Made by a program: the position numbers and the translations under genes. Shown piece by piece: positions 42,283 to 52,015 of a DNA stretch of 64,000 nt. The stretch is taken from positions 1 to 64,000 of the forward strand of contig CAADGI010000012.1 of assembly GCA_900696495.1 (NCBI GenBank). Reading direction: 5' to 3'. This DNA comes from an uncultured Alphaproteobacteria bacterium (GTDB lineage Bacteria; Pseudomonadota; Alphaproteobacteria; Micavibrionales; Micavibrionaceae). The stretch's first letter is position 1; each line of letters starts with the position of its first letter. A model generated the notes under the pieces. That model was given only the letters and a program-made list of their open reading frames with translations. It had not been told where the DNA came from and searched no databases.

Positions 42283-43131
42283 TTATTTCCTGATATCGCG
42301 GTGCTCGATGTGGGCGGTGTAGCCCATATCCTTGAGCCATGCGCCAAGCTCGCGCGCGGCAAAGACGGAGCGGTGGCGCCCGCCTGAACAGCCGACGGCG
42401 ATCGTGAGGTAGCTTTTGCCTTCCTCGGCATAGCGCGGCAAAAGAGGTTTCAGCAGCGATTTGAAATTTTTCAGGAACGGATTCCATTGCGGGTCCTTTT
42501 TGATGTAGTCGCCGACCGGCTTGTCGATGCCGGTTTTTCTTTTAAGCGATTTCACCCAGTGCGGATTTTTCGCGAAGCGCACGTCCATGACGATGTCGGC
42601 TTCGCGCGGCACGCCGTTGCGGAACGCGAAGGATATTAATGTAACGACAAGGCGGCCGCTCTTGCGGCGGATGGCGAAATGACCCTCGAGGATATGGCGA
42701 AGATCGTGGATCGAAAGCTCCGACGTGTCGATGGTGAGCGCGGCTTTTGTCTTGAGGGTTTCAAGTTTTTTTCGTTCCTTGCGGATGCCGGTGCTGGCGG
42801 GTTTGTCTTTCGCGAGGGGGTGGCGGCGGCGTGTTTCGCTGAAGCGTTTTTGCAGAACGGCGGCGTCGCAGGTGATGAAAAGAAGGGTTGCGCCCAGCGC
42901 TTCGACTTTTTTCAGCACGGTATTGGTGGAAAAACCGCGGCTGCGCGTGTCGATGCCGATGGCGACCGGGCGGCCCTTCTTTGTTTGCTTCACTAAAGAT
43001 TTGACGAGTGTCAGCGGGAAATTATCGAAGACCTCGTAACCAAAATCCTCGAAGGTTTTCAGGACGGCTGTCATGCCTGCGCCCGAAAGGCCGGTGACGA
43101 TGACGACCTTGTTTTTATCAGTATGGGGCAT
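42283..43131 (-). CDS. rapZ: RNase adapter protein RapZ with altered Walker A
   Basis: This 282-residue RapZ/YvcJ-family protein has an N-terminal nucleotide-binding-like domain and a C-terminal domain with VGCSGGRHRSVF, the family ligand motif (GCTGGxHRSV). The N-terminal P-loop reads GLSGAGMTAV, with methionine at residue 20 where the family has lysine (GAGKS/T). FSETRRRHPLA and RDLR-like segments match the family. RapZ guides small-RNA decay and amino-sugar or cell-wall control in enterobacteria. Here it directly follows the chvG-like gene with no gap. ATP binding by the N-terminal site is in doubt. Confidence 0.85.
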   Translation of the reverse strand: MPHTDKNKVVIVTGLSGAGMTAVLKTFEDFGYEVFDNFPLTLVKSLVKQTKKGRPVAIGIDTRSRGFSTNTVLKKVEALGATLLFITCDAAVLQKRFSETRRRHPLAKDKPASTGIRKERKKLETLKTKAALTIDTSELSIHDLRHILEGHFAIRRKSGRLVVTLISFAFRNGVPREADIVMDVRFAKNPHWVKSLKRKTGIDKPVGDYIKKDPQWNPFLKNFKSLLKPLLPRYAEEGKSYLTIAVGCSGGRHRSVFAARELGAWLKDMGYTAHIEHRDIRK

Positions 43132-44787
43132 TTAAACCTTACCTAAAATAACGGTGAAGCGCGCGCCGGTGACGCGCATATTGGGGTCTTTTATGTTTTC
43201 AGCGAAAATCTGGCCGCCATGGGCGCTGACGATCTGCTTGCAGATCGCGAGCCCGAGGCCGGAATGACGACCGTAATCTTCATGTTCGGGTCGCTCGGTA
43301 TAGAAGCGGTCGAAAATCGTCTCAAGGCGGGTTTCAGGAATGCCCGGACCTTCATCCTCGACCGTCACGACAACGCGTTTCCTGACGGGGACGATGGTGA
43401 TGTGCACCGTGCCGCCCGGCGGGGAAAACGAGATCGCGTTGGAAAGCAGGTTTTGGAAAACCTGCGCGAGGCGCGTGTGCAGTCCCCAGACGAAACTGTC
43501 CTCCTCGCCCATGTCGCTCAGCGTTATGTTGACGTCGGCCTTTGCGGCGCGGGTCGTGCGGCTTCGGGTGACGGATGTTTCGCGGTCGAGCGGCGATTTA
43601 TGCAGATCGACCAGTTCGCTCAGGGTGCGGCGCAGGTCAACGCTTTCGAAACTTTCGCGCGAAAGCTCCGAGTCGAGGCGCGACGCATCCGAAATATCGT
43701 TAATCAGGCGGTTCATGCGTTCGATATCATGCGTGATGATCTGCATGAGCCGGGCGCGGTCCTCGTCTTTTTTGACGACGGCGGCGGTTTCGACGGCGCT
43801 TTTGAGCGAGGTCAGCGGGTTTTTCAATTCGTGCGCGACATCGGCGGCGAAGCGCTCGATGGAATCCATGCGGTCCCACAAGGCCTGCGTCATGTCGCGC
43901 AGGACGATTGAAAGCTCGCCGATTTCGTCATGCCGCGCGCTGAGATCGGGGAGTTCCGCCTCGCGGCCCCGGCGCAGGGCTTCCGCCGCCACCGCGAGCT
44001 TGCGCAAGGGGCGCGCAATCGTGCCCGAAAGATAAATCGAAAGCAGGATGGTGATGACAAGCGTGATAAAAAATACTTTCAGAATATTCAGCCAGACATT
44101 GCCGATATCTTCCTCGATGTCCTGCCCGCCGCGCGCCAGCATGACCGCGCCGAGCAGGTTGCCGTTTTTATACATCGGCGCGGCGGCAGTCAGGAAAATA
44201 TGCCCTTCGGCGTCGTGCCAGGCGGAGAGGCTGACGATGCCGCGCACGGCATCGGCGGCGTCCGGATGGCCGGCAGCGGTGCGGGCCGTAATATCGGGGT
44301 AGGACGGCAGAACCTGGCGCTCGGGCAGGAACTGGATGATCAGCCCTGCCATTTTCTTGAGCACGCGGATGCTGGAGAGCGTTTTAGGATGTTCCTCGGT
44401 GCCGCTGATATGGCCGGGTTCGGTAATCTCCGGGATATGATCGGAATCGAGAAGAAGCACGCCGGAGGCGTTAAAGAGGTAAACGCGCTGGGCCATGGTC
44501 TGGCTGAAGCGCTTCAGGGCGCGTGTGTAGGTTTCGGGCGCTGCGGCCGTGGGCCCCGGCGTCGCCTCGGACAGCGCGGCGGCGACCAGTTCAACTTCAG
44601 TTTTAAACGTATCCAGTTTGGTTTCAATCAGGCTTTTCTGGTAATGGCCCAGATAGAGCATGCCTATGGCCAGCATGAGCAGGGCGGCGGCGTTAACGCC
44701 GATAATGCGGACGGTGAGGCCCGTGATGCGCCGTTCGGGTCCGCCCCAGTAAAGGTCGAGGAGATCGTCGAAAGGGCCCTGCACCAT
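43132..44787 (-). CDS. chvG: ChvG/ExoS-type sensor histidine kinase
   Basis: This 551-residue inner-membrane kinase has a first membrane helix (IIGVNAAALLMLAIGMLYLG, about 26-46), a periplasmic domain of about 230 residues and a second helix (VFFITLVITILLSIYLSG). HAMP, then HisKA with VAHELKNPLTSLKS, then HATPase_c (FQNLLSNAISFSP, VEDEGPGIP, HSGLGLAICKQI) follow. The ChvG group responds to acid or envelope stress and phosphorylates ChvI. Start chosen at 44787; an upstream frame overlapping chvI is rejected. The downstream gene is rapZ, with no hprK between. Confidence 0.87.
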   Translation of the reverse strand: MVQGPFDDLLDLYWGGPERRITGLTVRIIGVNAAALLMLAIGMLYLGHYQKSLIETKLDTFKTEVELVAAALSEATPGPTAAAPETYTRALKRFSQTMAQRVYLFNASGVLLLDSDHIPEITEPGHISGTEEHPKTLSSIRVLKKMAGLIIQFLPERQVLPSYPDITARTAAGHPDAADAVRGIVSLSAWHDAEGHIFLTAAAPMYKNGNLLGAVMLARGGQDIEEDIGNVWLNILKVFFITLVITILLSIYLSGTIARPLRKLAVAAEALRRGREAELPDLSARHDEIGELSIVLRDMTQALWDRMDSIERFAADVAHELKNPLTSLKSAVETAAVVKKDEDRARLMQIITHDIERMNRLINDISDASRLDSELSRESFESVDLRRTLSELVDLHKSPLDRETSVTRSRTTRAAKADVNITLSDMGEEDSFVWGLHTRLAQVFQNLLSNAISFSPPGGTVHITIVPVRKRVVVTVEDEGPGIPETRLETIFDRFYTERPEHEDYGRHSGLGLAICKQIVSAHGGQIFAENIKDPNMRVTGARFTVILGKV

Positions 44788-44809
44788 CGGCCGGCCGAGC
44801 GGGAACCAG

Positions 44810-45535
44810 CTAGTCTTCCTTGTAGCGGTATCCGACTCCGTAGAGGGTTTCGATGTGGTTGAATTCCGGGTCAAGTTCCTTGAATTTCTTTCTGACGCGT
44901 TTGATGTGCGAATCCACGGTGCGGTCGTCGATATAGATATTCTCACCATATGCCATATCGATCAACTGGTCCCGGTTGCGGACATGGCCGGGGCGCTCAG
45001 CCAAAGCCTTGACCAGCAAATATTCCGTAACGGTGAGGCTGACGGGTTCGTCTTTCCATGTGCATAAATGCTTTGCATCGTCGAGTTTCAGATGGCCGCG
45101 TACGATCTGCTCCGCGGAATCGGAACTTGCGTTGGCGGTTTCTGCTGCGCCGTTACGCCGCAGCAAAGTCTTGATGCGCTCGATCAGGAGGCGCTGGGAA
45201 AAGGGTTTTTTGATGTAGTCGTCCGCGCCCATGCGCAGGCCAATGACCTCGTCGATTTCGTCGTCGCGCGAAGTGAGGAAGATGACCGGGATTTTGGATT
45301 TTTCGCGCAGGCGCGAGAGCACCTCCATGCCGTCCATGCGCGGCATCTTGATATCAAGAACGACCAGATGGGGCGGGGATTCAAACAGGCCCGCCAGGGC
45401 GGCCTCGCCGTCGTTATAGGTTGTGACCTTAAACCCTTCGGCTTCCAGCGCCATGGTGACGGAGGTCAGGATGTTGCGGTCGTCATCGACTAAGGCAATG
45501 GTTGGGGCAATGGTCGGGGCGGTGGATGGCGTCAT
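44810..45535 (-). CDS. chvI: ChvI-type response regulator, OmpR family
   Basis: This 241-residue regulator has an N-terminal receiver ([21 protein letters not shown] with the phospho-aspartate, [10 protein letters not shown]) and a C-terminal winged helix ([33 protein letters not shown]). The partner kinase gene starts 22 bases downstream, and the two form a two-component system. The N-terminus carries a short extra stretch rich in proline, threonine and alanine ([11 protein letters not shown]) before the domain; the real start could be at a later codon. ChvI controls envelope and host-adaptation genes in Rhizobiales. Confidence 0.9.
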   Translation of the reverse strand: MTPSTAPTIAPTIALVDDDRNILTSVTMALEAEGFKVTTYNDGEAALAGLFESPPHLVVLDIKMPRMDGMEVLSRLREKSKIPVIFLTSRDDEIDEVIGLRMGADDYIKKPFSQRLLIERIKTLLRRNGAAETANASSDSAEQIVRGHLKLDDAKHLCTWKDEPVSLTVTEYLLVKALAERPGHVRNRDQLIDMAYGENIYIDDRTVDSHIKRVRKKFKELDPEFNHIETLYGVGYRYKED

Positions 45536-45542
45536 GCCGTTA

Positions 45543-46886
45543 TTATCGCTTATCGACGCAGCTTTTCAAGACGTGCCCGGCGAGATAGAGGGAGCCCGCG
45601 ATTAAAATGCGGCCGGAGGAGTTATTGGCCGTGATATTTTTAACGGCGGCAGTGATATTCACCTGAGTCGCGGAGTCGAGGCCCGGCAACTGCGATTTTA
45701 CGCGTTTCAGCATGTCGGGACCGGAATGGGCCTGTGGTTCGCCGGGGATGTCGATGAAGCTGACCGATGAAAGATGGTTTTGCAGAATCTTTACGAAGCC
45801 TGCGGGGTCCTTGCGCTTCATCATGCCGAGGACGAGGTGGAGTTTTTTATCGTCCGCCCGCGCCCATTGTTCGGCCTGAAGGCTCAGGGCTTGGGCGGCG
45901 TCGTCATTGTGGCCGCCGTCGAGCCAGAGTTCCCAGCCGTCTTTTAATTCGAATTCTTTTGTGAGGTTCTGAAGCCGCGCGGGCCAGCGGATTTTCTGCA
46001 ATGCGGATTTGAGCGCGTCCGGTGAAACGGGGAACTGGTCCCCGATGATCTCCAGTGCGGCGATGGCTGCGCCAGCATTAGAGATTTGATGGCTTCCCTG
46101 TAAATTCGGGCGCGGCAGAATCATTTCCACATCCTTATGCACAAATTTAAACACGTCACCGTTTTCATGGGTGAACCATTCTGCGCCGCTGCGCGACAGG
46201 GGTGCGCCGTTGGATATAGCGATGGTGGAGAGGATTTTGACGACGCCCGCGGCTTGCGATTCCGGGTTTTGCGCGCCGATCACGCAAGGCACGCCGGGCT
46301 TGATGATGCCGCCTTTTTCGCCGGCGATCTTGTGCAGGGAATCGCCGAGGAATTCCATGTGGTCGTAGGAGACCGAGCCGATGATGCTGACCAGCGGTTT
46401 ATCGATGATGTTCGTGCAGTCGAGCCGTCCGCCGAGGCCGACTTCCAGCAGCAGGATATCGGCGGGGGTGCGGGCGAAGGCGGCGAAGGCGAGGGCGGTG
46501 GTGAGTTCGAAAAAGGTGATGTCGGCGTTGCCGTTATATTCCAGCGCCTCATCAATCAGTGATTCCAGAAAATCGTCTGTGATGTTTTCGCCTGCCAGCA
46601 CGATACGCTCGTTGAAAGCGCATAAATGCGGCGAAGTGTAGGCATGGACCTTGTAGCCAGCCTCTTCCAGCGCGGCGCGCAGCACGGCGATGATCGAGCC
46701 TTTGCCGTTGGTGCCCGCGACATGGATGACAGGCGGCAGGTTTTTGTGCGGATCGCCGAATTTCTGCAGCAATTCAAGGAAGGGCGCGCGGAAGCCGGGG
46801 TTAATGGTTTTGCGGCCGAGCGTGTAGATATGTTCGAGTTTTTTCCCGAGTGTGGGCGAAGGATGCTTCAGATCGCTCGCATACAT
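45543..46886 (-). CDS. folC: Bifunctional dihydrofolate/folylpolyglutamate synthase
   Basis: This 447-residue Mur-ligase-fold enzyme adds glutamate to dihydropteroate and to folates. [18 protein letters not shown] is the P-loop, [13 protein letters not shown] and [14 protein letters not shown] follow, and [11 protein letters not shown] lies in the C-terminal domain. It lies 17 bases downstream of accD on the - strand, as in most Alphaproteobacteria, and seven bases upstream of chvI. Confidence 0.93.
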   Translation of the reverse strand: MYASDLKHPSPTLGKKLEHIYTLGRKTINPGFRAPFLELLQKFGDPHKNLPPVIHVAGTNGKGSIIAVLRAALEEAGYKVHAYTSPHLCAFNERIVLAGENITDDFLESLIDEALEYNGNADITFFELTTALAFAAFARTPADILLLEVGLGGRLDCTNIIDKPLVSIIGSVSYDHMEFLGDSLHKIAGEKGGIIKPGVPCVIGAQNPESQAAGVVKILSTIAISNGAPLSRSGAEWFTHENGDVFKFVHKDVEMILPRPNLQGSHQISNAGAAIAALEIIGDQFPVSPDALKSALQKIRWPARLQNLTKEFELKDGWELWLDGGHNDDAAQALSLQAEQWARADDKKLHLVLGMMKRKDPAGFVKILQNHLSSVSFIDIPGEPQAHSGPDMLKRVKSQLPGLDSATQVNITAAVKNITANNSSGRILIAGSLYLAGHVLKSCVDKR

Positions 46887-46903
46887 GATTCAAGCCTTGT
46901 GTT

Positions 46904-47950
46904 TCAGGCCCGGCGCTTGGTTGCTTTCTTCTTGCCAGCCGGGAGGCCGAGTTTTTTAAGCGTGGCGCGGGCGGCGCGGACCTGGCGCTGGGCGCTGGCG
47001 GCCTTGGCGCCCTTTGCCGCGGGCGCGGAAACCATGGAATTCGCCCGGCCATTGGCGCGGGGGTTGCCGCCGCCGCTTTTCTTGCCGTTGCCTGAGCCTG
47101 CGTTTTTATTCATCAGGATGTTCAGGATGCGGGCCAGCGTTTCATGCTGGTCTTTACGCGCGACGACGAGGTCGACCATGCCTTTTTCACGAAGGTACTC
47201 GGCGGTCTGGAAGTCGTCGGGCAGTTTTTCGCGCACGGTTTCCTCGATGACGCGGCGACCCGCGAAACCAATGGTCGCGCCGGGCTCGGCGATATGGATG
47301 TCGCCGACCATCGCGAAAGAGGCGGAAACGCCGCCGGTGGTCGGGTCGACGAGAATGACGATATAGGGCAGGCGCGCTTCCTTCACCATTTCGACGGCGA
47401 TGATGGTGCGCGGCATCTGGATCAGCGAAAGCATGCCTTCCTGCATGCGGGCGCCGCCGGAGGCGGGGATGATGATGAGTGCGGATTTGGTGCGCACGGC
47501 CTCTTCGGCGGCCATGATGATGCCCTCGCCGACGCCGGAGCCCATCGAGCCGCCCATGTAGGAGAAATTGAACGCGGCGACGATCGCATTCTGGCCGCCG
47601 ATGGTTCCCTTGGCGACGGTGAGCGCGTCCTTGAGGCCGGTTTCGTTGCGGGCTTCGCGGATGCGGTCGGCGTATTTTTTACGGTCCTTGAATTTCAGCG
47701 GGTCGCTGGCGACGTCGGGCAATTCAAGGCGCGTATATTTGCCGCCGTCGAACATGATGGGGAGGCGTTCCTTGACCGTGAGGCGAAGGTGATGATTGCA
47801 GTGATTGCAGACGTTGAGGTTTTCAGCGAGGTCGCGGCTGAACAGCATGCCGTCGCATTTCGGGCATTTCTGCCAGAGATTGTCGGGAACCTCTTTGGGT
47901 TCGACGAGCGAGCGGATTTTCGGACGGATGAAATTGGTCAGCCAGTTCAT
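46904..47950 (-). CDS. accD: Acetyl-CoA carboxylase carboxyltransferase subunit beta
   Basis: This 348-residue subunit of acetyl-CoA carboxylase makes malonyl-CoA for fatty acid synthesis. A zinc ribbon (CPKCDGMLF and VCNHCNHH) opens the protein, and GGSMGSGVGEGI and GGARMQEGMLSLIQM lie in the crotonase-like core. After about residue 285 there is a basic, low-complexity tail (rich in K, A, G, R, ending KKATKRRA) that is longer than in Escherichia coli AccD and could bind nucleic acid or AccA. Gene order trpA-accD-folC is typical. Confidence 0.95.
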   Translation of the reverse strand: MNWLTNFIRPKIRSLVEPKEVPDNLWQKCPKCDGMLFSRDLAENLNVCNHCNHHLRLTVKERLPIMFDGGKYTRLELPDVASDPLKFKDRKKYADRIREARNETGLKDALTVAKGTIGGQNAIVAAFNFSYMGGSMGSGVGEGIIMAAEEAVRTKSALIIIPASGGARMQEGMLSLIQMPRTIIAVEMVKEARLPYIVILVDPTTGGVSASFAMVGDIHIAEPGATIGFAGRRVIEETVREKLPDDFQTAEYLREKGMVDLVVARKDQHETLARILNILMNKNAGSGNGKKSGGGNPRANGRANSMVSAPAAKGAKAASAQRQVRAARATLKKLGLPAGKKKATKRRA

Positions 47951-48050
47951 GAGTTTTTATCGGGTATGCCGTTTATTATTTATCGTTGTTGCTATGACAT
48001 TTTTGCGATGCGGAAACTATCGCCTATGGGTGCTGAAAGTCAAGCCCGGT

Positions 48051-48842
48051 CTAGCCCACGAGACCCCTGGAAAGGCCGGAAACCTGTTTGTAAACAATGG
48101 CTTGTAGGTCTTTGGCGTCCTGGTTCCGGGCGATGATATTGACGATGCTTGATCCCACCACGACGGCGTCGCCGATTTTGGCGAGGGCTTTTACGTCTTC
48201 CGGGGTTTTGATGCCGAAACCGATGGCGATGGGGAGTTTGGTGTGCTTCCTGATCTGCTCGATATGCGGGCGGATGGAGTCCGGGTTTGCTTTTGCTGCG
48301 CCGGTGATGCCGGTGACCGAGACGTAATAGAGGAAGCCGCTGGCGTTATTCACGACCGTGGGGATGCGCTCGTCTCTGGTTGTGGGCGTGAGCAGGCGGA
48401 TGAAATCGAGGCCGTTCTTTTTTGCTGCGGATTCGAGGTCGGCGGATTCCTCGGGCGGCAGGTCGACGATGATGAGGCCGTCGACGCCGGCCTTGGCCGC
48501 GTCCGCGCAGAATTTGTCGTTGCCGTATTGCAGGAGCGGGTTGGCGTAGCCCATGAGAACGATGGGAGTGGTTTTATTACCTTCGCGGAATTGCTGCACC
48601 ATTTTCAAAGTTTGCTGCATGGTCGCGCCAGCGTCGAGCGCGCGAAGTCCGGCGGCCTGGATGACGGGCCCATCGGCCATCGGATCGGTGAAGGGCATGC
48701 CGAGCTCGATGATGTCGGCGCCTGCTGCGGGGAGGGATTTTAAAATTTCCATGCTGCGCGCGGCGTCGGGGTCGCCTGCTGTTATGAACGTAATCAAAGC
48801 AGGGCGTTTGAGATTCTTAAATGTTTGAGCAATACGCGACAT
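48051..48842 (-). CDS. trpA: Tryptophan synthase alpha chain
   Basis: This 263-residue TIM-barrel enzyme cleaves indole-3-glycerol phosphate to indole, which passes to TrpB. FITAGDPD, ELGMPFTDPMADGPVIQ (catalytic glutamate and aspartate) and GFGIKTPEDV are present. The start at 48842 (MSRIAQTF) is preferred; a longer reading to 48878 would run through a palindromic repeat. The trpB gene is 97 bases upstream across that repeat, so the pair is less tightly joined than usual. Confidence 0.95.
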   Translation of the reverse strand: MSRIAQTFKNLKRPALITFITAGDPDAARSMEILKSLPAAGADIIELGMPFTDPMADGPVIQAAGLRALDAGATMQQTLKMVQQFREGNKTTPIVLMGYANPLLQYGNDKFCADAAKAGVDGLIIVDLPPEESADLESAAKKNGLDFIRLLTPTTRDERIPTVVNNASGFLYYVSVTGITGAAKANPDSIRPHIEQIRKHTKLPIAIGFGIKTPEDVKALAKIGDAVVVGSSIVNIIARNQDAKDLQAIVYKQVSGLSRGLVG

Positions 48843-48851
48843 AACTACAGC

Positions 48852-48929
48852 GTCATTCCAGCGAAAGCTGGAATCCATGGTTGGTTCAGCGCGAATGGAT
48901 GAATGGATCCCGGCTTTCGCCGGGATGAC
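48852..48929. repeat. Two palindromic repeats in opposite orientation between trpB and trpA
   Basis: The left unit (48852-48880) reads GTCATTCCAGCGAAAGCTGG and on to ATCCATGG. The right unit (48904-48929) reads TGGATCCCGG then CTTTCGCCGGGATGAC, the reverse complement of a near-identical unit. Each is a hairpin and they keep pairing despite different bases (CCAGC/GCTGG against CCGGC/GCCGG). The right unit is identical to 54468-54493. Confidence 0.75.
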
Positions 48930-48939
48930 GGAATAAAAA

Positions 48940-50157
48940 TCATTGGATTTTTACTCCCAGTTTCTCTGCGACGGTGAAGATGTCTTTATCGCCGCGGCCG
49001 CACATGTTCATGACGAGGATGTGGTCCTTCGGCAGTCGCCCTGCGATCTTGCAGACATGGGCGAAGGCGTGGCTGGGTTCGAGCGCCGGGATGATGCCCT
49101 CAAGGCGCGAACATAACTGGAATGCATCGAGGGCCTCTGCATCGGTGACTGACACGTATTCGACACGCTTCTGGTCGAAGAGCCAGGAATGTTCGGGGCC
49201 GATGCCGGGATAATCGAGGCCTGCGGAAATCGAGTGCGCCTCCTGGATTTGCCCGTCGTCATTTTGCAGAAAATAGGATTTCATCCCATGAAGTATACCG
49301 GGTTTACCCCCAGTTAAACTCGCAGCATGTTTGTCGGTATCGACGCCGTAACCGCCCGCCTCGACGCCAATTAATTTTACATCCGTATCATCGAGGAAGG
49401 GATGGAAGAGGCCCATGGCGTTGCTGCCGCCGCCGATGCAGGCGACGAGCGTGTCGGGCAGGCGGCCTTCACGCTCCTGCATCTGCTCGCGCAGTTCCTT
49501 GCCGATGACGGACTGGAAATCGCGGACCATGGCGGGATAGGGGTGCGGGCCCGCGACCGTGCCGATGAGGTAGAAGGTGTCGTGGACGTTCGATACCCAG
49601 TCGCGCAGGGCCTCGTTCATGGCGTCTTTGAGAGAGGCAGAACCGGACGTGCAGGGACGCACTTCCGCGCCGAGGAGTTTCATGCGGAAAACGTTGGGGG
49701 CCTGGCGCTCGATATCCTTGGCGCCCATGAAAATTGTGCAGGGGATCTTGAACAGGGCGCAGACGGTCGCGGTGGCGACACCGTGCTGGCCCGCGCCGGT
49801 TTCGGCGATGATGCGGGTCTTGCCCATGCGGCGGGCGAGCAGGATCTGGCCGATACAGTGATTGATTTTGTGCGCGCCGGTGTGGTTAAGCTCGTCGCGC
49901 TTGAAATAAACTTTCGCGCCGCCAAGATGCCTGGTCGTTTCCGCAGCAAAATAAAGCGGGGAGGGCCGTCCGATATAATCTTTCGCGAGATTGTTAAATT
50001 CTTGCCAGAAGGCGGCATCATTCTTTGCCTCGTTCCAGGCTTTCTCAACGCTGAGGATCAGCGGCATCAATGTTTCCGCGACATAGCGGCCGCCATAAGG
50101 GCCGAAATGGCCCTTCTCGTCGGGTGCGTTTTTAAGACTGTTAGGCTGTGAATTCAT
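48940..50157 (-). CDS. trpB: Tryptophan synthase beta chain
   Basis: This 405-residue PLP enzyme joins indole and serine to make tryptophan. [14 protein letters not shown] carries the PLP lysine, [15 protein letters not shown] is the substrate loop and [13 protein letters not shown] the phosphate loop. [12 protein letters not shown]-type sequence appears as [14 protein letters not shown]. It has the same short length as other proteobacterial TrpB1 proteins. trpF, usually adjacent upstream, is separated here by a TrmB-type gene on the + strand. Confidence 0.96.
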   Translation of the reverse strand: MNSQPNSLKNAPDEKGHFGPYGGRYVAETLMPLILSVEKAWNEAKNDAAFWQEFNNLAKDYIGRPSPLYFAAETTRHLGGAKVYFKRDELNHTGAHKINHCIGQILLARRMGKTRIIAETGAGQHGVATATVCALFKIPCTIFMGAKDIERQAPNVFRMKLLGAEVRPCTSGSASLKDAMNEALRDWVSNVHDTFYLIGTVAGPHPYPAMVRDFQSVIGKELREQMQEREGRLPDTLVACIGGGSNAMGLFHPFLDDTDVKLIGVEAGGYGVDTDKHAASLTGGKPGILHGMKSYFLQNDDGQIQEAHSISAGLDYPGIGPEHSWLFDQKRVEYVSVTDAEALDAFQLCSRLEGIIPALEPSHAFAHVCKIAGRLPKDHILVMNMCGRGDKDIFTVAEKLGVKIQ

Positions 50158-50307
50158 GCGGGTGTTATAGCTTTATTGTGGCTTGCTTGAAAAGGATTGA
50201 TTTCAGGCGTGATTTTTGGAACCTTAAATACACCACCGCCACTAGCTGATCTGCGTACGTACAACACGAGTCGCAAAAGCGCGACAGACAAACACTGGGA
50301 TTCATCA

Positions 50308-51126
50308 ATGATTCAGGACATTTTCGAGGTGCTCGGGTTCAAGCAGGAAGAGGCGAAGACCTATCTCGCCCTGGTCGAATCGGGACCCCGGACGGCGACG
50401 GAATTGTCCAAACTGGTCGGCGCGCCCAGGCCGACGATTTACGGATATCTTGAAAGATTGCTGGCGGCGGGGCTGGTGTCGGAGAACGCGACCCGCGGGA
50501 CGAAGGTTTTTATGGCCGCGGCGCCGACGCGCATTCGCACGCTGTACCGGAACAAGATCCGCGAGTTGCGGAGCCGCGAGGAATCGCTGGAATCGCTGAT
50601 CACCGATCTCGAAAACAAGACGGGCGGCGACCTGCTGAAGCCCCGGCTGGTGAATTTCGAGGGGCGCAAGGCGCTGCAGGGCGCGATGGAGGAAATATTG
50701 CTGGCGCGTCCCGGCACGGCGACATGCGCATTCTGGCCGGTTCGCAGCGTTATGAGCATGCTTTCGCCCGAGTACCTCGCCTATCACAATAAAAACCGTA
50801 TCCGCCGGGGCATTCACCTGCAGGCGGTGTGGCCGCGTTCGCAGGGCATCGATATCGGCCAGCACCCGTCGATGGCGTGGGGCCCGGAATTCAAGGCGGA
50901 GCTGCGTTACGCGCCGATGGGCGTCGACTCGCCGATGGCATACTGGGTTTACGGCAACAAGACGTTGTTCCTTACTTCGCGCGAAGAGCCGGTTGGATTC
51001 GTCATCGAGAGCGCCGACATGGCGCAGCAAATGCGCGCGCAGCATGTGCAGGTGTGGCAAAGATCGGAGCCCGTGCCGTTCGACCGCAAGGCGGCGAATG
51101 AATTCATCGCGCAAATCGCGGCTTAA
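50308..51126 (+). CDS. TrmB-family transcriptional regulator
   Basis: This 272-residue regulator has an N-terminal TrmB winged helix: LGFKQEEAKTYLALVESG, ELSKLVGAPRPTIYGYLERL, and the wing GLVSENATRG. A coiled stretch (about 75-105) leads to an effector region of about 160 residues with no recognised sugar-binding motif. The start at 50308 is favoured because homologues begin near MIQDIFEVLGF; upstream in-frame codons lack conservation features. It lies on the + strand between trpB and trpF, opposite to both, and overlaps the trpF stop by four bases. Its signal is unknown. Confidence 0.8.
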   Translation: MIQDIFEVLGFKQEEAKTYLALVESGPRTATELSKLVGAPRPTIYGYLERLLAAGLVSENATRGTKVFMAAAPTRIRTLYRNKIRELRSREESLESLITDLENKTGGDLLKPRLVNFEGRKALQGAMEEILLARPGTATCAFWPVRSVMSMLSPEYLAYHNKNRIRRGIHLQAVWPRSQGIDIGQHPSMAWGPEFKAELRYAPMGVDSPMAYWVYGNKTLFLTSREEPVGFVIESADMAQQMRAQHVQVWQRSEPVPFDRKAANEFIAQIAA

Positions 51127-51752
51127 GCCTTTTTGACTTTTTCGATGAAGGCGCGGATTTTGGCGGCGTCTTTCACGCCGCGTTCGATTTCGACGCCTGA
51201 CGAAACATCGACGGCTTTGGGGCGCAGGATGCCGAGCGCGGAGGCGACATTGCCCGCGTTGAGGCCGCCGCCCAGCATCCAGGGTTTTTCGATTTTGCGG
51301 CGGCGGAGCAACGACCAGTCGAAGGATTTTCCCGTGCCGCCATGCTCGCCTTCGACTTTTGCATCGAGCAGCAGCCAGTCGGCGACGGGCTCGAACTGTT
51401 CTAGTTGATCGAGGTCGGTTTTATCGCCGATGCGGATGGCTTTCATCACGGGGAGCCCGAATTTTCTTTTGATGTCCATGACTCGGTCGGGCGTTTCATC
51501 ACCATGAAGCTGGATCATGTCGAGCTTAAGGCCCAGGGCAAATTTTTCGAGAGTTTCGTCATCGGGATTGACGAAGAGGCCGACGGCCCTGACGTTTTCC
51601 GGCGTGAGCTGGCGCAAATTCGCTGCGGTGTGAAAATCGATGTTGCGCGGCGAGTCTTCGAAAAAAACGAAGCCGACGAAATCCGCGCCGGCCTCGATGG
51701 CGGCTTTGAGATTTTCGGAGTCCTTCAGGCCGCATATTTTGACTTGGGTCAT
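51123..51752 (-). CDS. trpF: Phosphoribosylanthranilate isomerase
   Basis: This 209-residue TIM-barrel enzyme converts N-(5-phosphoribosyl)anthranilate to CdRP in tryptophan synthesis. VKICGLKD near the start contains the catalytic cysteine; AVGLFVNPDDET, IQLHGDET and the phosphate loop AVDVSSGVE are present. It starts four bases inside the end of the small membrane gene upstream and is the last gene in that unit. Its neighbour trpB is no longer directly downstream, since the TrmB gene lies between. Confidence 0.94.
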   Translation of the reverse strand: MTQVKICGLKDSENLKAAIEAGADFVGFVFFEDSPRNIDFHTAANLRQLTPENVRAVGLFVNPDDETLEKFALGLKLDMIQLHGDETPDRVMDIKRKFGLPVMKAIRIGDKTDLDQLEQFEPVADWLLLDAKVEGEHGGTGKSFDWSLLRRRKIEKPWMLGGGLNAGNVASALGILRPKAVDVSSGVEIERGVKDAAKIRAFIEKVKKA

Positions 51753-52015
51753 GGAACATTTCGCGGGTTATTGATCGCCCACTGGTAATAGTTCGAGAGT
51801 ACCGTGACGCCGAGGGCTGCCACCAGAGGTGAAACATAGGCGACGATGGGCAGTATCAATATAAACAGGACCAATCTGAAACCAAGAGTATGGGCGTCAA
51901 AAAACATTCCGCTGATAACGCCGCATACGCCGCCGACTATTACGGAGATCAGGAAAAGTCGCCAGGATGAAAGAAAACCGGCAGAAATAAGCTTCCATAC
52001 ATAACCTGTGGTCAT
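51749..52015 (-). pseudogene. C-terminal part of a frameshifted membrane protein
   Basis: This 88-residue reading frame has two membrane segments (LFLISVIVGGVCGVISGMFF, and LVLFILILPIVAYVSPLVAAL). Its frame continues upstream past the ATG as AESWKMTTGYVWKLI, which is exactly what should follow ITL at the end of the upstream frame (SFYLPARAVDARITL). The two frames look like one gene split by the loss of one base. Together they give about 263 residues and six or seven membrane segments. It overlaps trpF by four bases, so the unit was once tightly coupled. If a frameshift exists only in the assembly, the gene is intact. Confidence 0.6.
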
